NCBI GenBank assembly: GCA_964036665.1
Contig: OZ038528.1
Location: 14,390,501 to 14,454,500, forward strand
Length of the DNA stretch: 64,000 bases
Direction of reading: 5' to 3'
Source of the DNA: Gordius sp. MW1
Taxonomy: Eukaryota > Nematomorpha > Gordioida > Gordea > Gordiidae
Notes under the pieces: model-generated
Told to the model about the DNA's origin: nothing
Database searches by the model: none
What the model saw: only the letters and a program-made list of their open reading frames with translations
In this document: positions 23,547 to 35,915 of the stretch, one piece after another
Layout of the letters: every line of letters starts with the position of its first letter
Numbering within the stretch: position 1 is the stretch's first letter
Position numbers and translations under genes: made by a program

Positions 23547-24151
23547 TATTCTATTTTCGAATAACATGATGAACTCTTTATATTTTGTTCAGGATGGGAT
23601 TTAAGCTATGTGGATTAGGAATAAGGGGAGATATTCAACGAGCTGCATAATAAAGGGACACCCTCTTTCCATTTAGGAAGAGGGGTAAAATTATTAAACT
23701 CCTTTTTACTACATAGAATTTTACCTAATTTATTTTGTATCCGAGAATTAAATAATCAATTAAATCACACAAGAATTAAAATTATTAATACGATCACACG
23801 CGTATATTAAAATTACTGATGCGTGTTCATGTTGATAAACAATCAAATATGTGGAGAAATAAATAAATAAGTATAAGCGCGTGGGGGGGAGGGGGGTAAA
23901 GTCACACACGTACTGAAATTAAATAGAAAGTAAAAGTATCACTATGTACTTAAAGTTACAGGAAAACGGGTTACTCAGTGAGTATGCCTCTGATAGTGAT
24001 AGGCAGATGTACTTCTCGTATAAGATATAAGATCAAAAGATTTGACAATGTTAAGAAATCTAACAATTAATTTTGTAATTAATCGAATGAGATACACTGT
24101 TTTACGAGGGGTGGGGGGAAATGGGGAATCCACGTATCAAGGGATACGATA
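23547..24151 (-). repeat. 3' LTR of the second LTR element
   Basis: 605-bp repeat, matching 24740-25348 from the TATTCT start to the GGGATACGAT end. Confidence 0.9.
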
Positions 24152-24739
24152 CCTTCCCTTTTTCCAAAAATTAGGGCCAGGGGTAGGGATATTTATAGAC
24201 AAAAATCTATCTGCTAAATTCGACTGACTTACAATATTAAACCATATTATTATCGCCATAAAATTATATCAACAATATTATACTAATTATAAAAATTAAC
24301 CTCGCGTAATATTATATACGAATAATCCTTTAATCGGTGCGTATTGCCATTCGTTATCGGATACTCTTGTCCTACGATCCATCATAAATGAGGAATTCTC
24401 AGCATTTTATATGCCTTTACGTCCATACATGAGGAACTCTTGCCCTCATCTGAAAATTAAGGAGACACCCGCTTCCTTAACAATTATGGTCATAGGCACA
24501 GATCCGACCTTATCTATAGCTTTATTAGCACTAACATGGCTGACGCTTGAGTACGATTTAGTTTTCCCTTTGATTTGACGCAATCATGTGATAATTTGCT
24601 TGTTGTTCTTCTCCAGTTATAAGAATTTAATCTCTAGAATATGATTTATTTCATTCAGCAGAAAGGGGGATTTGTTGCCAATTATTTTTAAATGATTGTT
24701 CCGAGGGTAGGAGTGGGAGAATTTGTGTTCTGACACCAT

Positions 24740-25348
24740 TATTCTGTTTTTCAAATACGATGATGAACTCTTTATATTTGTTCAGGATGGGATTTAAGCT
24801 ATGAGGAATAGGAATAAGGGGAGATATTGAACGAGCTGCATAATAAAGGGACACCCTCTTCCCATTTAGGAAGAGGGGTAAAATTATTAAACTACTTTTT
24901 ACTACATAGAATTTTACCTAATTTATTTTGTATCCGAGAGTTAAATAATCAATTAAATCACACAAGAATTAAAATTATTAATACGATCACACGCGTATAT
25001 TAAAATTACTGATGCGTGTTCATGTTGATAAACAATAAAATATAGGGAGAAATAAATAAATAAATAAGTATAAGCGCGTCGGGGGGAGGGGGGTAAAGTC
25101 ACACACGTACTGAAATTAAATAGAAAGTAAAAGTATCACTATGTACTTAAAGTTACAGGAAAAGGGGTTACTCAGTGAGTATGCCTCTGATAGTGATAGA
25201 CAGATGTACTTCTCGTATAAGATATAAGATCAAAAGATCCGACAATGTTAAGAAATCTAACAATAAATGTTTTAATTAATCGAATGAGATACACTGTTTT
25301 ACGAGGGGTTGGGGGAAATGGGGAATCCACGTATCAAGGGATACGATG
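24740..25348 (-). repeat. 5' LTR of the second LTR element
   Basis: 609-bp partner of the repeat at 23547-24151, adjoining the primer-binding site on its left side in + coordinates. Confidence 0.9.
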
Positions 25349-25353
25349 ATATC

Positions 25354-27400
25354 CGACGATGCGGTCGCACGAATTATTCGGTCTGTTGCGGTTGCTACAT
25401 CGCCCCACGATGGGTTTAATTTGAATAGTCCAGTAACTTGGCTGTTGATCATTCGTCGTTTATGCTGTAACCTAACTAGTTAGTGTGGAAAGGTAACCTT
25501 AATAACTCTACATAAAACACACCATTTATTATACATTAGAATATGAAAATGACGAAGCTGGGCCTACTTATAACTCGTCTCGACCCGAGGCCGTTTGGTT
25601 ATCTTAAAGCCCGCTCGAACTGTGCCGATATCTTTTTTGACAAAACCCCATCCATGACCGGCACCTTTAGCCGGGATTTTATAATTTTAACTTTGCTGAT
25701 GCCATCTACATTTGCCTTAATAAACATGGCTATATCTAAATAGATTTTATAAATCAACCATGACAATTATTAATTTTTAGTTAATTTAATCATAAATCTC
25801 TACTGTACACATTCAGTTTCTACAGTTAAGAGATTTTAAAGTAAGTTCAAAAATAAAGCATGCATGAATGAAGCGTGCAAAATAGTTTGTAAAATTATCA
25901 TTTACCTTAATACTTTTTTTTAAAAGCTAATAGAGGCCTATTCCCAAATAAATGTGTATGATACATGCTAAAACATATTAGATAAAGGATTGAAATCGTA
26001 TTTAATTTTACAATTTCCGTGGTAATTTTTTACTTAATATAAAAAAAATCTTTGGGTCGCGTGTAATTGATATAAATTTTTACATTTGTTCAAGAAATTG
26101 GCTACCCTCCAGACCTAAATTATCAAGGGTGGTGGCCCTGGAACTAAAATGAAATTAATGAGATATTTGTATTTTTCCACTTTCCTTTTCTCTGTAGAAG
26201 AAATGACGTCGGGGAAGCTGTTAGATTCGGCAAATATATCCACCGTAGTGAAGTCCCAACAAGCGTTTAGGCCGCGCGCCCACTTACGCCCTAGGATCTT
26301 TTACCCTTAGTTGAGCTTAGACCAGTGAGGTAGGAAAGCCGGCTTTTTTCAAAAACTACCCCATTATTATATTATTAGGGACTGACGGAGCTGCCGTTCC
26401 TTGCTGTATGGGCAGTGTAAAGGATGATGACCGTTTGCTAGAACGGATTGGCGACAGAGGTCGGAGTGGAAGGAAGACACAATATCGCAACCGAGGCTTA
26501 GGTCTACAGCTATGGGAAGTTCTCGCCAATAAGTAACCCTAGTTTTGACTTGGTAGGGCCTCGAGCCATTTGTAACCTCGGACGACGCCTAATTGAAATG
26601 GAAATTTACCAAAGATAGGTTGTTCAAAGAGAGGTAGGTTTTGGAACGTGCTATCAGTGGTCAAATTCTTTTTGGATGGTTTCACTTGGATGAATTAAGG
26701 AATCGAGTTTGAGGTAGTCTCAAGCCTGAAGAGAGCTGTCGAAGTGCGGGTTTTTATGGCGAGTTAGTTGCTTAATTAGCTCATTCGTTGCTAACCGGAA
26801 TGAAATGAAACCTGCAAGTAAGATTAAATAGGAGGGGGGCCGAATGCCTATACCACCACTAGAGTTGTTAAATTGCTCACCTACTTTAACTCCAGACGCG
26901 AGCATACAAACTCAGTTGCGTAATAAACGCGTATACACAATCTATGCGTGCTACTCCGTGCACGAGGCAAAACAGTAGCATATAAAAATGATCGAGAGGT
27001 GGAGTCGAAGCAGAAAAATCTGTTCAAGCAATGAACGGATTGCCCTAGCATAAACTCGAGCAGATAGCAGATTTATTAAAAGCAATTTGAGTTACTGACT
27101 TTAAATATTGCTCATATTATATATCATAAATAAATTAAGAACTTGGCTCCCTACTTGCCCCACGAGTTTGCCCCCTTCCTCTACCCCCCCCCCCCCAAGG
27201 GAAAAAACCTTCCAAGTATCCGAAGCATACGACATGGCTATCGTTAACACCTATTTTCAAAAACGCGGAGATAATATTGTGATCTATAGAAAGTGAGAAG
27301 CTTTAGTTCAATTGACCCTTTGCTCATACCAGAAAATGATTTATGGGGGGGATTCAAGATTGCAAATAATATCGGGGAAGAAATCGGGATCTTGAAGAAA
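25354..27400. other. Unassigned, repeat-like, mixed composition
   Basis: GC-richer patches at 25360-25460, 25550-25700 and 26200-26980 suggest old mobile DNA. The open frames at 25543-25743 (+) and 26720-26905 (-) match no family I recognise and are probably chance. A C-run of 13 bases lies at about 27184. Confidence 0.4.
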
Positions 27401-28090
27401 AGTATTTCAGGAAAGAAGAACGATTGAACCTCAAATCATAAACGAAATGCTAAAGGATACTTCAACGAACATATCATCAGCAAGCCTCCACACTCTTGGA
27501 TTAAAGCTGGAACGGAAAATAGAGACATCTGGGAGACACTAACTGTATTCGTATTGTAGAACAGACAAAATGAGAAGTAGTTTTGAATAGGGAACCATGG
27601 TGGTGGGTTCTACCGGTTGGTTTCATCAAAAGAAAGATAAACCCATAAATTGCATAGCAATTAATCAATCAAAAAGGTTTGAGGATTATCAAAGGTATAA
27701 GAAGATAAAGAGAGCTGCAAAAAAGGTCATTGCAATATCGAAAAACGCTGCGTACTTCGAGATGGAAAATAAATTAGACCATAAAGTTGGCGACAGACTT
27801 ACGTACAACTGGGTCATGAAAAAGGAACGTCAAAAAGAAGGGACAAGCCTTTTTCAAGCAAGAGAAAGTGATGGAAAGGTGAAAAAGATATTTCAAGGAA
27901 TTTATGAATATTGCAAATGACCGCGATTCCCTTCCCGATATGGAGCCAAACAAATGTAAGGTCGAACTCTTTCAGGAGATGAAGTTTGGAAGCAAATGAA
28001 AAAGTTGCAAAGAGAAAAAGCTAATGACCTAAATGGAATCCCTATAAAAGGATGGGATGCCGAGAAGAATGTGTCACGACCGTGATAGAT
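27401..28090 (+). pseudogene. RTE-like LINE fragment (start of the reverse transcriptase)
   Basis: The open piece 27597-27920 has the lysine-rich linker typical before LINE RT domains: RYKKIKRAAKKVIAISKNAAYFE, then a KLD...GDRLTYNWV segment. After a stop and frameshift, EVWKQMKKLQREKANDLNGIPI follows; this corresponds to the RT entry motif (K-x-GKA-x-GPDGIP), with the usual GPD changed. The rest of the RT is missing. It is unrelated in detail to the intact LINE just downstream. The first open codons include the 24-base CCCATAAATTGCATAGCAAT module (27641-27665). Confidence 0.65.
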
Positions 28091-28463
28091 CCTTATAATA
28101 TATTGGTAGAAGAGTTATCGGTCCAATCTTTGCTACGCCCATCGTTTTATTTGGTAATTAAAGTGACCTTCATTTAATGACTATCGTATAAAATGCATAT
28201 TAGTACATTGCTTTGTAAAAAGTTGAATTGCCTGAAAGGCTCTAAGAGCTTACGGATTTTGTTTGATAACAAAAGTAACATCTTTTATAAAAAATGAGCA
28301 AAAAACGATCTATCTTATAAAAACAACTTTTGCAGTATATATGTAGGAACTATCTACTTAAAGGCGTTGACATGATTAATTATGTTTTCATAGGTTTTGG
28401 TCCTTTTTTCAGTCTGCATTGAATTTGTCACCAATGGGCGTTATCGCAAAGGCATGTTTAACC

Positions 28464-31400
28464 AAAACCACAAATTGAAGTTAGGAAATTTCGTCTGCTT
28501 TTACTCGTATATTACAATATATTAGCTTATATTTCCATTCTTATAAGCATCGATAAAAGGATAAATAGCACGCGCGCGCTTTTTGACTTCGATACTAGAT
28601 CTCTAATTTTCATTATTCATAGTTAAACAAATACTAAATCCCTCCCCCGAAGAGCATTCATAAGAATATCCTGGACAAAATACAAACAATCACTAAAAAA
28701 AAAAAAAAAATCCAAGATTAAGTCTAATTCTATCCACTTTTTAAATCAACGGAAAATTCCATAACGCCAAATTTAAAAACCGTAAAGAATAATCACCATT
28801 TAGCAGTCTTATATGACATCGACGCATAAAGATATCTTTAAGTTCCCCTTGTTCTGACAAAATCTCAAACAGCAAACGCAATACTGTCACCACGGCTTAC
28901 AAAGAATTTATTCCCTCAAACTAGAACCGAGTCTTTCTATATACCTGCCTTGCTACCTGCGTACCCCATCAGATAAAGAAATATGAAATTAAACATTGGA
29001 TCAATAAACATCAACTCACTAATGATACAAGGTAACCAGCAACTAATGCTCATGTTTGCCCGTAAACATAAACTAGACGTGCTATGTCTACAACAAACAC
29101 GAATTCCTTCCTAAAGAACGGATACATATCCCGACTATACACTTTATCACTCCGGGGTTACCGACAACCCAGCTTCAGGAGTTTCCACACTGGTAAATAG
29201 GCGTCTCACTGTTTTGAGCCTAAACCGAGTCAACGATAGAATTATAATACTAAACCTAAAAGTGGGTGCTCGCACAGTGTTAATTATAAATGTTTATGCA
29301 CCAACTGCATCATACAAACTACAGATCCTTAAAGAATTTTTCAAAGTTATTGTAAAAGCAACAAAAGATCTGACTTCTAGGGCAGTCCCAATAATAATAG
29401 GAGACCTCAATGCCTCTGTTGCCCTTACGGACCGGGATGACACCAACATAATCGGCCAAAACACGTTGGGCTCCAACAATAGGAATGGAATTTTCTTGAA
29501 AAAATGGTGTAAAGAATATAGGTGGCGAATTGCTTCCACCTTTTCTCAACTTTCCAACGACCAGCTAGCTACCTTCCGTGGTACAAATACCTCCCGACCA
29601 AGTCAGATTGACCACATGCTCTGTAGGTCACGCCATTTTAAGACCGTCAAGAACTTCAAAGTAATTCACGATCCCGTTACAGTGAATGCTGATCACCATG
29701 TGATTACCGCAGAACTAATAATAAAATCAGCCACTCTACATGTACCCTGTACAAACAGAAACCCAATAATAAGACCTCAAGGCATAACAGGCAATCTGGA
29801 GTTTAAAGATAATCTTCTCCTTAAAGTTAAAGACACTGTTTTCCCAAAGCTCTCAGTCAACGAACACAGCATTGAGTTATCAAAGATATTTGCGAACCCA
29901 CCAAAGCAAAAAAACCGCATCAAGACGAAAACATGGTTTTCCCAAAAGACACTAGACCTGTTGAAGACAAGGACGAATATATTTCATTGCAAAAAGGATC
30001 TTCCGTTCAAACACTCATGCTTGTCTGCCCTTAGCAAGCGTATCAAATCAAGTATACGACAAGACAAAATAACTTTCATCAATTCTAAAGCAAGTGAGGC
30101 AGAATCAGCTGCACGTTCGAACAATAGCCATCGCCTCTTTACAATTATTGATAGCCTTAAATACAATACATTAGCTAAGCGCACCCATTATAACATAAAA
30201 ACAGACAACAGCTCTAACGACTCAATAAACCAGACAAAAGCTTGGGAAGCCCACTTCCGTTCTATCCTATCCCCCCATTCGCCAGTTCCTGTACTGGACA
30301 TCTATAAAGAATTTATTAAGAACTTCAAAGGACCTCCGCCGCTCCCGATTGACACACTCCCACCATCCATCTCCGAGATTGTTAGAGTGATCAAAACTCT
30401 TAAATCACATAAGGCAGCAGATCCGTTGGGGATGACTGCTGAAGCACTTAAAGCGGACTCGGACCTATCCGGAAAACTTCTATACCACCTTTTTTACAAA
30501 GTCTGGGATAATGAGGAATTACCAAACTCCTGGTCGTTAAGCCGCCTTAATAAACTATTCAAGAAAGGAGACCCTTCTGATCCAAACAACTATCGGGGAG
30601 TGACAATCATAAACCTTGAATCAAAGCTCTTTATCAAAGTATTATACAATAGACTCTACAACCAGATAGACGATATACTTAGACACAATCAAGCGGGGTT
30701 CAGGAGGTGCCGCACAACCACGGAACATATTATCACTCTAAGAAATATAATGGATATCTCCAGTACTAGCAAAACCCCTCTTGTCCTTGTATTCTTGGAC
30801 TTAGCCAAAGCTTTCGACTCTGTACAGCACCTATATATATGGGAGTCCCTATGCCTATTGGGAATACCAAAGAAGATAATCAGAATCATTTTTATTATAT
30901 ACGCAGACATGAAGGTAGTTGTCTCTCACCTTCATCATCTATCAGACCCAATTCTCGTGACGACAGGAGTCAGACAAGGCTGCCCATTGTCTCCCCTTCT
31001 CTTTATTATAGTGATGGATCTGATAATGAAAAGGTCAATATTTGCCTCCGATGGCATTACGTTAAACGGAACTATGCTATCCTCACTCATCTTTGCCGAC
31101 GACTTATGTCTGGTGGCGACCTCTACAAAGAAGGCCCAATCTATGGTGGACAGATTCTCCGATCAGGCAAAACAAGCTGGACAATATATAAATGCCGACA
31201 AATGTGCAATGATAACACTAAACGTTCCCTCAGAGGACAGGATACTGATCAATAACAACCCTATTAATGTGTCCCACAAAGTTCGATACCTAGGAGTAGA
31301 CCTCACAACAGACATCTACGCCGGAGTAGATGTGGAGTCAAAATTACAACGTACCCTGGTTAAATTCCACTCTTGCTCCGCCATATGGAGATCCCGCCAC

Positions 31401-32117
31401 TTGACGCTCCCTACACGACTTAGGATTTTCAAAGTAATGATCCTACCAGTTCTGTTATACGGTTGTGAATCCTGGTCTTTAAGAGCACCTACTCTAAGAA
31501 AACTTCAAGTCAACGTGAATAAAATGCTGCGGATAGTTTGTAGAATTTTCTACCCTAACATAATATCAAACGAAGATTTGTGGGTTCGGTGCAAAATTCC
31601 TCCGATAAAGAATATAATTTCAACCAGAAAATGGGGCTTCTTAGCCCATCAGGTAAGAAGAAAAGGAACTAATTATTGTTTATCTTCCCTGTTTTGGCGT
31701 CCTCCTCTATTAAGGGGTCGCGCGTGCAATAATAGTTGGCTGTACAAAGTATTCCGCGACATGCAAACCCTCGGTAAAGATTGGACCTCGTTACAAGCTA
31801 TCATGAATGATAGAAAATCATGGAAAAATTTCTCGGAAACCCATATTTCTCGCCTCCACTAATATGACTTTTTTACTACCCATAATCTAATGACTAATTA
31901 TTAACCATAACCCACACCTAAGGTACATTAACTTATTATCATGCATATTTACACTGCTTAATACATACATTTGTTACAGGAATAAAATCACACGTTAGCA
32001 ATAACGTGGCCTTATGCGCCATTTGGCGTGAGAAGGGGCTCAACCTTAGATTGCACTTACTAAGCTCTTGGGCGTCTTCGGGGCAAAAAATACATACATA
32101 CATAAAACCACAAATTG
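28464..32117 (+). mobile_element. Full-length LINE with 14-bp target-site duplication
   Basis: AAAACCACAAATTG occurs exactly at 28464-28477 and 32104-32117, bounding a 3626-bp element. It has a 505-bp leader, one long endonuclease-RT reading frame (28983-31862), a 240-bp 3' UTR and a (TACA)n tail at about 32088-32103. No ORF1 is seen in the leader. An apurinic endonuclease followed by RT and a short simple-repeat tail fits the RTE-like LINEs; I cannot fix the clade without a tree. It looks complete, and so recent. Confidence 0.9.
28983..31862 (+). pseudogene. LINE endonuclease-reverse transcriptase ORF with one in-frame stop
   Basis: The frame begins at ATG 28983 (MKLNIGSININSL, the usual first strand of an apurinic endonuclease), meets a TAA at 29112-29114, and is then open to 31862. 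Numbered from the first ATG after the stop (29214), the open part has 882 residues. Endonuclease motifs are GDLNA (63-67), SQIDH (130-134) and NADHH (158-162). RT motifs follow: LNKLFKKGD, NYRGVTI, QAGFRR, LDLAKAFDSV, GVRQGCPLSPLL and the catalytic FADD (627-630). The end holds LPVLLYGCESW and a W-rich tail (RKWGFLAHQVR, GKDWTSL). RT and most endonuclease residues are intact. The stop separates the N-terminal endonuclease strand, so this copy may be inactive unless the stop is read through or is a sequencing error. Confidence 0.92.
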
Positions 32118-33923
32118 GACTTTATGAATGAATTTTTTAAGGTACTACTTCAAATTATATTATTATTCTAATTACATATTGTGTGTATACAAAGGCTTCA
32201 ATATAATAATTTATAATGATTTATCTGTCTATACAAATGCCAAGCTAATTAAAATTATCCCATTATGATTTATGAATATTTTTGTTCACGTTATTTATTG
32301 GCTAATTTTGCTAAGCCAATTGTTTAAGAGAACAATTTTTAAATTCAGATTTAATGGTTTTTGGTATTTTTACATTGTAAAAAACTCAAATTGTATTAAC
32401 TGTGGATTCTTAAATTGTCATAATATTTAGTAAACAAAAATTATGCACAAATCAAAACATGTGATTAAATTGAATAATGTTTGGATTTTAAATCAAAATT
32501 AAAATCAAATGTACTTAATATTTTTTACTATTGCAATTTTAAATGCTAAATTTTCCTTTTATTAAACATTTTATGCCTATTTTACTGTTGCATGCTTTTA
32601 AATTAGTTTCATTTACTGAACTAAATTTATTTTAAGTACATAGTAATTAATAGATAATATAGCAGCATATTTTTTATTATAGACGTATTAAATGTGTAGA
32701 AATATTGTTGGCCAACTCTTTTGTTATTATATAAATATTATTCTCTCTACTTTTATAAATATTTTAATTTGCTTATAGTCTTTTGAGCTTTGGATTATTT
32801 GAAGTGTTTCTATAAATTTAATCTGAGCTTTAATTCAAGCTATCATTAGTTTTAGTTATTTTACTTTGAGGATTTAGAACAATGATCTCCAAACCAAGCT
32901 ATAACTATTTCTTCTAGTGGCGAAAGTTTAAAGGTGTAAACTACAGTAAAATTTACGATTTTTGTATTTTAGATTAAAATCCAAATTTAAAACTATTTCG
33001 TAATGGGTGTGGTTTCGGTTTAAAAATTTTACAACTTTGCAATTTAGATTAAGTGTCGAAACTCAAAAGAAACAAATTAATAAGTATATTGTGAGCTTTT
33101 GAATAATTATAAAGTTGACAATACAATATATAACTTTTATGAGATCAATAAAAATTTCGTTAAATTTAAAGCGTTCCCTTTATTATTACTATCAAAAAAT
33201 GATTATAAGTCAAGAGGGGTCATCAAGATATAAAAGGTATAATTTCCTGTTATCATCCACAACAGCATTACATAACCCGAACCTTTATCTTAATTCGAGT
33301 CAAGTGTAAACAGATAAGAAAGCTTTTAAGAGCGCACAAAATAAAATGTTTTAATCTAAATAATCGTTTATCGATAAAAATTACCCCACCTTATTTTGCC
33401 AATTAAATGTGTCTAAATAAATTTTAGATTTAAAATAGCTCAGCATTATATAAATTATTGCTAGTATACTAACTTTTATGATTTTAGACAAGGTAACACA
33501 GCATTAAAGTTAATTTTTTTCAATATCAGCCCAATTTTTTTAAACATTAATCATTGCAATATGGTTGTTGTTCCGTGACATTTTCAAATTAATCGTAAAA
33601 GTTTTCATTGAATACTTGAGTTACTCGATTCTTCCAAAAATAAATTAATAAATAACATTTATTGGTTTGGTTCCTTTAATAACTAATTACGTTATTGAAC
33701 AAATTACGCTTGTTTAACAACGGGCTACCACATTTTTTTTCATTTTTTGTGTGTGTGCTGAATATGAATTTCTTTTCGTTTTTTTCTTCATGTTTGATTT
33801 TTTTAATATATAAATTCAAATAATCGCTTTTGCCCTTTTTCAAAAAACGTTGATAATATTATAATTTTTTTTTTCCTATTTATACTAATTATTCTTTGTG
33901 TGTATTTCTACCTGTTTATTAGC
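32118..33923. other. Unassigned AT-rich DNA
   Basis: Long AT-rich tract between the LINE and the hAT-ended element. The open frame 33115-33309 is of low complexity and not credible. No repeat ends were recognised. Confidence 0.5.
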
Positions 33924-34556
33924 CTTTAGACCAGTAGTTCTTAACCTTTTTATACAAGCGGCCTCCCAAATATTTTATAATTTTTTTGCGGCCCCCCATT
34001 TTTTCATAATAATTCATATTTGTTAAATTATCTATATCTATAATATATTGATTTTCTATTATTGTTTCATTTTATTATAAAATAAACATAAAACACAACT
34101 TTATTATTTCATTATCTATTTAAAAAACTCGGGCCTTCGGCCCTCAGGGAAGGGGGAGAAGGGAAGGGAAGAGGGGAAGGGAAGGGAAGGGGGGACGACT
34201 CATCTGTACTTCGTATAAATGTATCATATTTGCTATGCAATTTATGGGCGAGAAAGGTGGGAAGGGGCGAGAATGCCTATAGGGGGGTATTAAATGCCTA
34301 ATGATTAATTAATTATTTATAAAAATTTTCCATTATAGGCAAAATGTAATAAAGGCAAAATGTAATATAGGCAAGGGTTAGGGTTAGATTTAATGTTTGC
34401 ATCTAGTTGCGTATTACATTAGTTTTTATGGCCTTTAGTGATTATGGGTCTAACAAACATTATATTATAAAACAACACAATGTTAAGAATTTGCAGAATT
34501 GTTGGGAGAAATTTTTTGTTGAATTTGAACAATTTTTAATTAAAAAAATCAAAAAT

Positions 34557-35540
34557 TTGGCCAATGGTCACTTTTTCTCTATTGGTCAGTACCAACAGAT
34601 ACTCTATAAGTCAATGATAGCCAAAAAAGCGGAAAAAAAAATTTTGATGCTCACTTTGGCCAATGGTCATTTTTTCCCATTGGTCAGCAGCCAGCACACG
34701 GTAAAAGTGGATATAAATTCATAAGAGTAAAAAAACGAAAAAAAAATTTTCGAATCACATTTTGGCCAATGGTCATTTTTTTCCATTGGTCAGCAGCCAG
34801 GACACGGTAAAAGTGGATATAAATTCATAATAGTCAAAAAAAAACGAAAAAAAAGTTTTCGAATCACATTTTGGCCAATGGTCATTTTATTCCATTGGTC
34901 AGCAGCCAGCGGACGGCCAAAAAGTCATAATAGCAATGGTAGGAACAGGAACAATCATAATAGTCAAAAAAAAAATGAAAAAAATAATTTCGATTCACAT
35001 TTTGGCCAATGGTCATTTTTTCCATCGGTCAGGAGCCAGCGGACGGCCAAAAAGTCATAATAGCAATGGTAGTAACAGGAACAATCATAATAGTCAAAAA
35101 AAACGAAAAAATAAACTCGGTTTCACATTTTGGCCAATGGTCATTTTTTTCATTGGTCAGCAGCCAACGGACGGCCAAAAAGTCTTATTATCAATGATAG
35201 TAACAAGAACAATCATAAGAGTCAAAAAAACTCCGGGATTCTAACCCAAAAACTAGTTAAATTGCATAGCAATTAAAAGTAAACAACTTTTATTTATGTT
35301 TATTATATAACATTGGTCAGCAGCCAGCGGACGGCCAAAAAGTCATAATAGCAATGGTAGAAACAGGAACAATCATAATAGTCAAAAAAAACGAAAAAAA
35401 TAATTTCGATTTACATTTTGGCCAATGGTCATTTTTTTCATTGGTCAGCAGCCAGCGGACGGCCAAAAATTCTTATTATCAATGATAGTAACAGAACAAT
35501 CATAAGAGTCAAAAAAAAAATCCGGGATTCTAACCCCAAA
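34557..35540. repeat. Tandem array, 100-130 bp unit with internal hairpin
   Basis: Units begin TTGGCCAATGGTCATTTTT at about 34557, 34654, 34761, 34871, 35002, 35131 and 35419, plus a partial one at 35310. Each carries CCAATGG and CCATTGG/CATTGG about 10 bases apart, so each can fold into a stem. Most then read GGTCAGCAGCCAGCGGACGG and a polyA-rich stretch. Unit length grows toward the right, which suggests stepwise change during amplification. Confidence 0.88.
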
Positions 35541-35915
35541 ACTAGTTAAATTGCATAGCAATTAAAAAGTAAACAACTTTTATTTATGTTTATTATATAA
35601 CTAGTTAAATTGCATAGCATTAAAAGTAAACAACTTTTTTCTATGTTTTTGGATAAATTTTCGGGAATTGTCGAGGGTGTTAAAAAGAAATTATAATTAT
35701 TATAATAATATTTCGTATCCATTAAAAACATCGAATATGAGGGTAAAAATCTTCTAATACTTTTATCTATGTTTTTATTTAACAAAAACTAGTTAAATTG
35801 CATAGCAATTAAAAGTAAACAACTTTTATTTATGTTTATTATATAACTAGTTAAATTGCATATGCATAGCAATTAAAAGTAAACAACTTTTATTTATGTT
35901 TATTATATAATAAAA
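35250..35915. repeat. Repeats of an AAATTGCATAGCAATTAAAAG unit
   Basis: Five near-identical copies (about 35251, 35542, 35600, 35788, 35846) of 'aactagttaaattgcatagc' followed by 'aattaaaagtaaacaacttt'. They are partly interspersed with the previous array, so the two repeats were probably duplicated together. Confidence 0.8.

Larger units (their letters stand above)
23542..25353 (-). mobile_element. Second non-autonomous LTR retrotransposon
   Basis: Direct repeats at 23547-24151 (605 bp) and 24740-25348 (609 bp) flank 588 bp without coding capacity. Read on the - strand, the right copy is the 5' LTR: TGGTGTCAGAAC (24738 down to 24727) begins one base beyond its end, as a primer-binding site. 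A purine run GGAAAAAGGGAAGG (24165 down to 24152) abuts the other LTR as a polypurine tract. ATATC flanks both sides (23542-23546 and 25349-25353), a 5-bp target duplication. The LTRs differ at several places and by small indels, so it is older than the element in AGL. It shares the TGGTGTCAGAA core with that element but not the LTR sequence. Confidence 0.9.

Noticed and set aside
23560-25346. Simple tandem duplication of about 600 bp
   Set aside because: The 5-bp flanks (ATATC), primer-binding site and polypurine tract at the exact inner edges identify the pair as LTRs.
30839-31255. 138-residue frame within the LINE
   Set aside because: It is an alternative-frame shadow of the RT reading frame.
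34374-34390. GGGTTAGGGTTAG as telomeric repeat
   Set aside because: There are only two units, inside a transposable element; no longer array.
34878-35244. Overlapping open frames (60-102 residues) over the tandem array
   Set aside because: They follow the repeat unit in several frames at once, with polyA-derived lysine runs, and have no splice context. They are a by-product of the array.
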